Below, one piece after another: positions 61,688 through 64,000 of a DNA stretch of 64,000 nucleotides. Numbering within the stretch: position 1 is the stretch's first letter; every line of letters begins with the position of its first letter. A model generated the notes under the pieces. The model worked only from the letters and a program-made list of their open reading frames with translations. It was not told the origin of the DNA and did no database searches. The position numbers were made by a program, and so were the translations under genes. Source of the DNA: JAFDZO01 sp044226845 (GTDB lineage Bacteria > Bacteroidota > Ignavibacteria > Tepidaquicellales > Tepidaquicellaceae); the NCBI GenBank assembly GCA_044226845.1, contig JBGAGG010000001.1:186001-250000 (forward strand). The letters are read 5' to 3'.

Positions 61688-62089
61688 TTGGCGAAAAAAA
61701 CAAACACAGATAATAAAGAAAAAGCAGTTGTCCCTGAGAAAAATGATAAGACAGAAAAAAAAGAAATAAATTTTGAATTTAGTCCATACATAGCTCTTCA
61801 GGTGAGAGATTTTGATAAGGCTGTTGAGTTCTACAAAAATATCCTGGGATTCGATCTGATAAAAAAATATCAGAAAGAAGCACACTTCAAAAAAGGCAAA
61901 ACAAATTTCTTTGTTGAAAAACAAAAACCGGGCAGAGTGATTTTAGAATTTAAAGTTGAAGACTTTGATGAAGCAAAGGCATTGCTTGAAAAGCAAGGCT
62001 GCACGATAGTTATGCTTTACAATAAGAAGAGCGCTTTATTTCTTGACCCATACGGCGTAACATTTCACATCTTCCAGGAATTAGAATAA
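61688..62089 (+). CDS. VOC family protein (glyoxalase/bleomycin-resistance fold), first copy
   Basis: 133 residues from a TTG at 61688. A Lys/Glu-rich lead of about 35 residues is followed by one VOC beta-alpha-beta unit: 'YIALQVRDFDKAVEFYKNIL', 'TNFFVEKQKPGRVILEFKV' and 'SALFLDPYGVTFHIFQEL'. One unit is half of a typical metal site, so it should act as a dimer. The substrate cannot be told. It is a paralogue of the next gene, 17 nt downstream. Confidence 0.88.
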   Translation: MAKKTNTDNKEKAVVPEKNDKTEKKEINFEFSPYIALQVRDFDKAVEFYKNILGFDLIKKYQKEAHFKKGKTNFFVEKQKPGRVILEFKVEDFDEAKALLEKQGCTIVMLYNKKSALFLDPYGVTFHIFQELE

Positions 62090-62106
62090 CCTGAAAATTT
62101 AATCCG

Positions 62107-62424
62107 ATGAAATTTGAATTCAGCCCTTTTGTAGCAGTCGAAGTAAGTGACTATGAAAGGGCATGTGAATATTATGAGAAAGTTCTTGGTATGCAGATGA
62201 TAAAGAAGCATCCTGTAGAATCTCATTTAAAATCGGGCGATATGAATTTTTTTATTTCCGGAACGGAAAAAAAAGAGATATTTTTCGAGTTCAGAGTTGA
62301 AGATGCGGAAGAAGCAAAAAAATTGTTAGAGCAAAACGGCTGCAAAGTAACAAATGTATATAGTGAGAAAAGTTTTTTAGTAAGTGATCCTTTCGGATTA
62401 AATTATCACATCTTTCAGGAGTAG
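62107..62424 (+). CDS. VOC family protein, second copy
   Basis: 105 residues, one VOC unit lacking the basic lead of its neighbour: 'FVAVEVSDYERACEYYEKVLG', 'MNFFISGTEKKEIFFEFRV' and 'KSFLVSDPFGLNYHIFQE'. It shares 'SPF/Y-(V/I)-A' starts, 'EEAKKLLEQNGCKV' / 'DEAKALLEKQGCTI' and the C-terminal pattern with the gene before it. They may be a duplicated pair whose products form a heterodimer. Substrate unknown. Confidence 0.88.
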   Translation: MKFEFSPFVAVEVSDYERACEYYEKVLGMQMIKKHPVESHLKSGDMNFFISGTEKKEIFFEFRVEDAEEAKKLLEQNGCKVTNVYSEKSFLVSDPFGLNYHIFQE

Positions 62425-62427
62425 TTT

Positions 62428-63207
62428 TTAAAGAGAACTGATCACCTGCAGCACTACTTCGAATGCATGTGTCGAAATTTTGTCGTTGCCGCTGAAAGCA
62501 TGGTCTAAGTCGTAAATCAGAAATAGCAGCAGAGCATTAATTGAGCAAAGTATTCCCACGAGTGTATAATGCACCGGCGCATTTTTCATTCCGAAGAAAT
62601 AAGTAAAGGCAATAGAAACAAACCCGCCGATAAATAAAATAATCCAGATAACTACAGGGACGTGGCTTGTTGAGGCAAGAATTCTCAATCTCCGCAATTC
62701 GCTAAGTTCATTTAATCTTGTAACGGACTCATCATAAAATTGCGAGCTTGCCGCATATTTTTCATCAACCTTAGAATACAAATTAAATAGTTTTGTAATG
62801 GCCAGTGTTGCTTTAAAATCAAACTCTCCATGGGGAAGTTTTTTCCATTCATCATTTATTACTATACTTATGTACTCTTTAACGGCATTCCTTATTTCTG
62901 TTCTTGAAGGTTCGGGGAATTCGCTTGCATTGAAGTAAAGTAGATATGTCTGGTTTGCTTCCAGCTCAATATCTCTGCTTGATGTGTCGAACTCAGTCCA
63001 TGTTACATACACTACAAAAGCGATAAGTACGGCATAAAGCAAACCGAAAGCATTAAAAAAATATCCTCCGACTTCATGATTATTTTTTAAGTATTCTTCA
63101 GTATATCTTTTCCTTACAAATCTTAATCCCGTTGTAGAAATAAAAACGGCAAATATTATTATAAGCGGCACTGAAACAAAAATGGGAAGCTCGAGTAGAA
63201 ATTTCAT
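62428..63207 (-). CDS. DUF4239 membrane protein
   Basis: 259 residues with about four membrane segments: 'SVPLIIIFAVFISTTGL', 'YFFNAFGLLYAVLIAFVVYV', 'VPVVIWIILFIGGFVSIAF' and 'LVGILCSINALLLFLIYDL'. The helical region between segments 2 and 3 contains 'DIELEANQTYLLYF', and 'YDLDHAFSG' near the C-terminus is typical of DUF4239. The function of this family is not known (bestrophin-like channel fold has been suggested for some members). It converges on the second VOC gene with a 3-nt gap. Confidence 0.85.
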   Translation of the reverse strand: MKFLLELPIFVSVPLIIIFAVFISTTGLRFVRKRYTEEYLKNNHEVGGYFFNAFGLLYAVLIAFVVYVTWTEFDTSSRDIELEANQTYLLYFNASEFPEPSRTEIRNAVKEYISIVINDEWKKLPHGEFDFKATLAITKLFNLYSKVDEKYAASSQFYDESVTRLNELSELRRLRILASTSHVPVVIWIILFIGGFVSIAFTYFFGMKNAPVHYTLVGILCSINALLLFLIYDLDHAFSGNDKISTHAFEVVLQVISSL

Positions 63208-63364
63208 AAATATTTTGTATCTGTAAATATATCAAAAAAATTTTTAAAATTGCGTGGTGATAAATTATGCTTAGATAATACATCATTCCTTATTATATAT
63301 ATTCCAACTTCAAAAATCTTTAATTTTATATCAACAGTATTTTCTCAATTAAAAAAATTTAATT

Positions 63365-64000
63365 ATGAAAATAGGTTTCTTTCAGTTTCAGCCCGCTCAA
63401 AACGACGTCAAAGCTAACTCCGAAAAAATTTATGATGCCCTCATTGATAAGGATTTTGATTTAATGGTGCTGCCCGAGCTTGCCAACTCCGGCTATATGT
63501 TTTCAAGCGCAGAGGAACTTGATAATGCATCTGAAAATATCCCAAGCGGAATTTTCTCGCAAACCTTGCTTGAGCTTGCAAAAAAGAAAAACGCTTACAT
63601 AGTCTCAGGCATTTGTGAGAAATTTATATTCGAATATTTTAACTCTTCCATTTTATATTGTCCTGATGGTACATATAAAATTTATCGCAAGCTGCATTTA
63701 TTCGATACAGAGAAAAAATGGTTTACACCCGGTAATATGCCTCTGGAAGCTTATGAAATTCATCACACAAAGATCGGTATGATGGTCTGCTTCGACTGGA
63801 TATTCCCGGAGACAACGCGTACCCTGGCGCTTAAAGGCGCAAAAATAATCTGTCATCCTTCAAATCTTGTAATGCCTTTCTGCCAGCAGGCAATGTTTAC
63901 GCGCGCATTGGAGAATCATGTTTTTACTATCACTGCAAACAGAATAGGCAGCGATAAAGACAGCAGCGGCAATGAGTTATCTTTTACGGGTGAGAGTGTA
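63365..64000 (+). CDS. Carbon-nitrogen hydrolase (nitrilase superfamily), 3' truncated
   Basis: Starts at ATG 63365 and runs off the right edge, so only the first 212 residues are visible. The nitrilase triad is present: Glu38 in LPELANSGY, Lys109 in YRKLHLF and Cys142 in MMVCFDWIFPE. It should hydrolyse an amide or nitrile substrate in the cytoplasm; the substrate is unknown. The upstream 157 nt have no gene and no clear promoter. Confidence 0.92.
   Translation, partial: MKIGFFQFQPAQNDVKANSEKIYDALIDKDFDLMVLPELANSGYMFSSAEELDNASENIPSGIFSQTLLELAKKKNAYIVSGICEKFIFEYFNSSILYCPDGTYKIYRKLHLFDTEKKWFTPGNMPLEAYEIHHTKIGMMVCFDWIFPETTRTLALKGAKIICHPSNLVMPFCQQAMFTRALENHVFTITANRIGSDKDSSGNELSFTGESV

Noticed and set aside
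1..64000. tRNA, rRNA or riboswitch genes in the intergenic spaces
   Set aside because: Spaces are short and AT-rich, and no cloverleaf, rRNA or riboswitch core was seen on reading either strand; a covariance-model search was not possible.

Overview
The window comes from an AT-rich genome of the Bacteroidota/Ignavibacteriota/Chlorobiota group, most likely an Ignavibacteria-type organism. The best sign is that eight secreted proteins end in the same type IX secretion (T9SS) sorting domain, each opening with a QNYPNPFNP-like motif and closing in a short basic tail such as MLLVK or MILIK. This is a strong habit of Ignavibacteriota and relatives. Lineage is inferred from these motifs and from gene content only. 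No rRNA, tRNA, CRISPR array, prophage or intact insertion sequence was seen.

Layout. 1-5.4 kb: an OstA/LptA-like protein cut by the left edge, then a leftward set of envelope genes (DUF4292 LolB-like protein, two lipoproteins, a TPR protein, a 493-residue unknown). 5.5-9 kb: an ABC-2 exporter pair, then YhcH-type, DinB-type and acyltransferase genes. 9-17.2 kb: a cytochrome P450, a penicillin-acylase-family gene broken by a frameshift, a damaged ksgA, and mfd. 17.2-33.3 kb: an accessory stretch of T9SS-exported proteins (BNR-repeat protein, two PQQ-type sugar dehydrogenases, YHYH protein, M1 peptidase) mixed with an NDH-2 dehydrogenase, a frameshifted ORC/Cdc6-like ATPase, lipoproteins, a GyrI-like protein and an ABC ATPase/membrane-protein pair. 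33.3-39.8 kb: three tandem, translationally coupled paralogues of giant BNR/Ycf48-like T9SS proteins. 39.9-48.8 kb: one leftward cbb3 oxidase locus, ccoI-ccoS-DUF302-ccoNO-ccoQ-ccoP-ccoG-ccoH-SafE, including two small genes (ccoS and ccoQ). 49-54 kb: an Fnr/Crp regulator, recN, a non-coding region and dnaA. 54.5-64 kb: alr, a Glu-rich unknown, manC, methylmalonyl-CoA epimerase, uvrC, two VOC proteins, a DUF4239 membrane protein and a nitrilase-family gene cut by the right edge.

How it fits together. The cbb3 locus is self-contained: catalytic subunits, copper pump, assembly factors, and a perfect TGAT-N4-ATCA palindrome in front of ccoI. An Fnr-type regulator is encoded next door, so low-oxygen control is plausible. 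The non-coding regions on both sides of dnaA carry DnaA-box-like sequences. The recN side also carries a DnaA-trio-like run, so this could be the chromosomal origin.

Three genes between 10.4 and 24.8 kb are disrupted: a 1-nt loss in the acylase, an internal deletion in ksgA, and a missing T in a T7 run in the ATPase. Read data are needed to tell real decay from assembly error. I did not find a clearly new multi-gene system. The best leads are the tandem BNR array, the origin candidate, the Fnr operator and the ksgA deletion.
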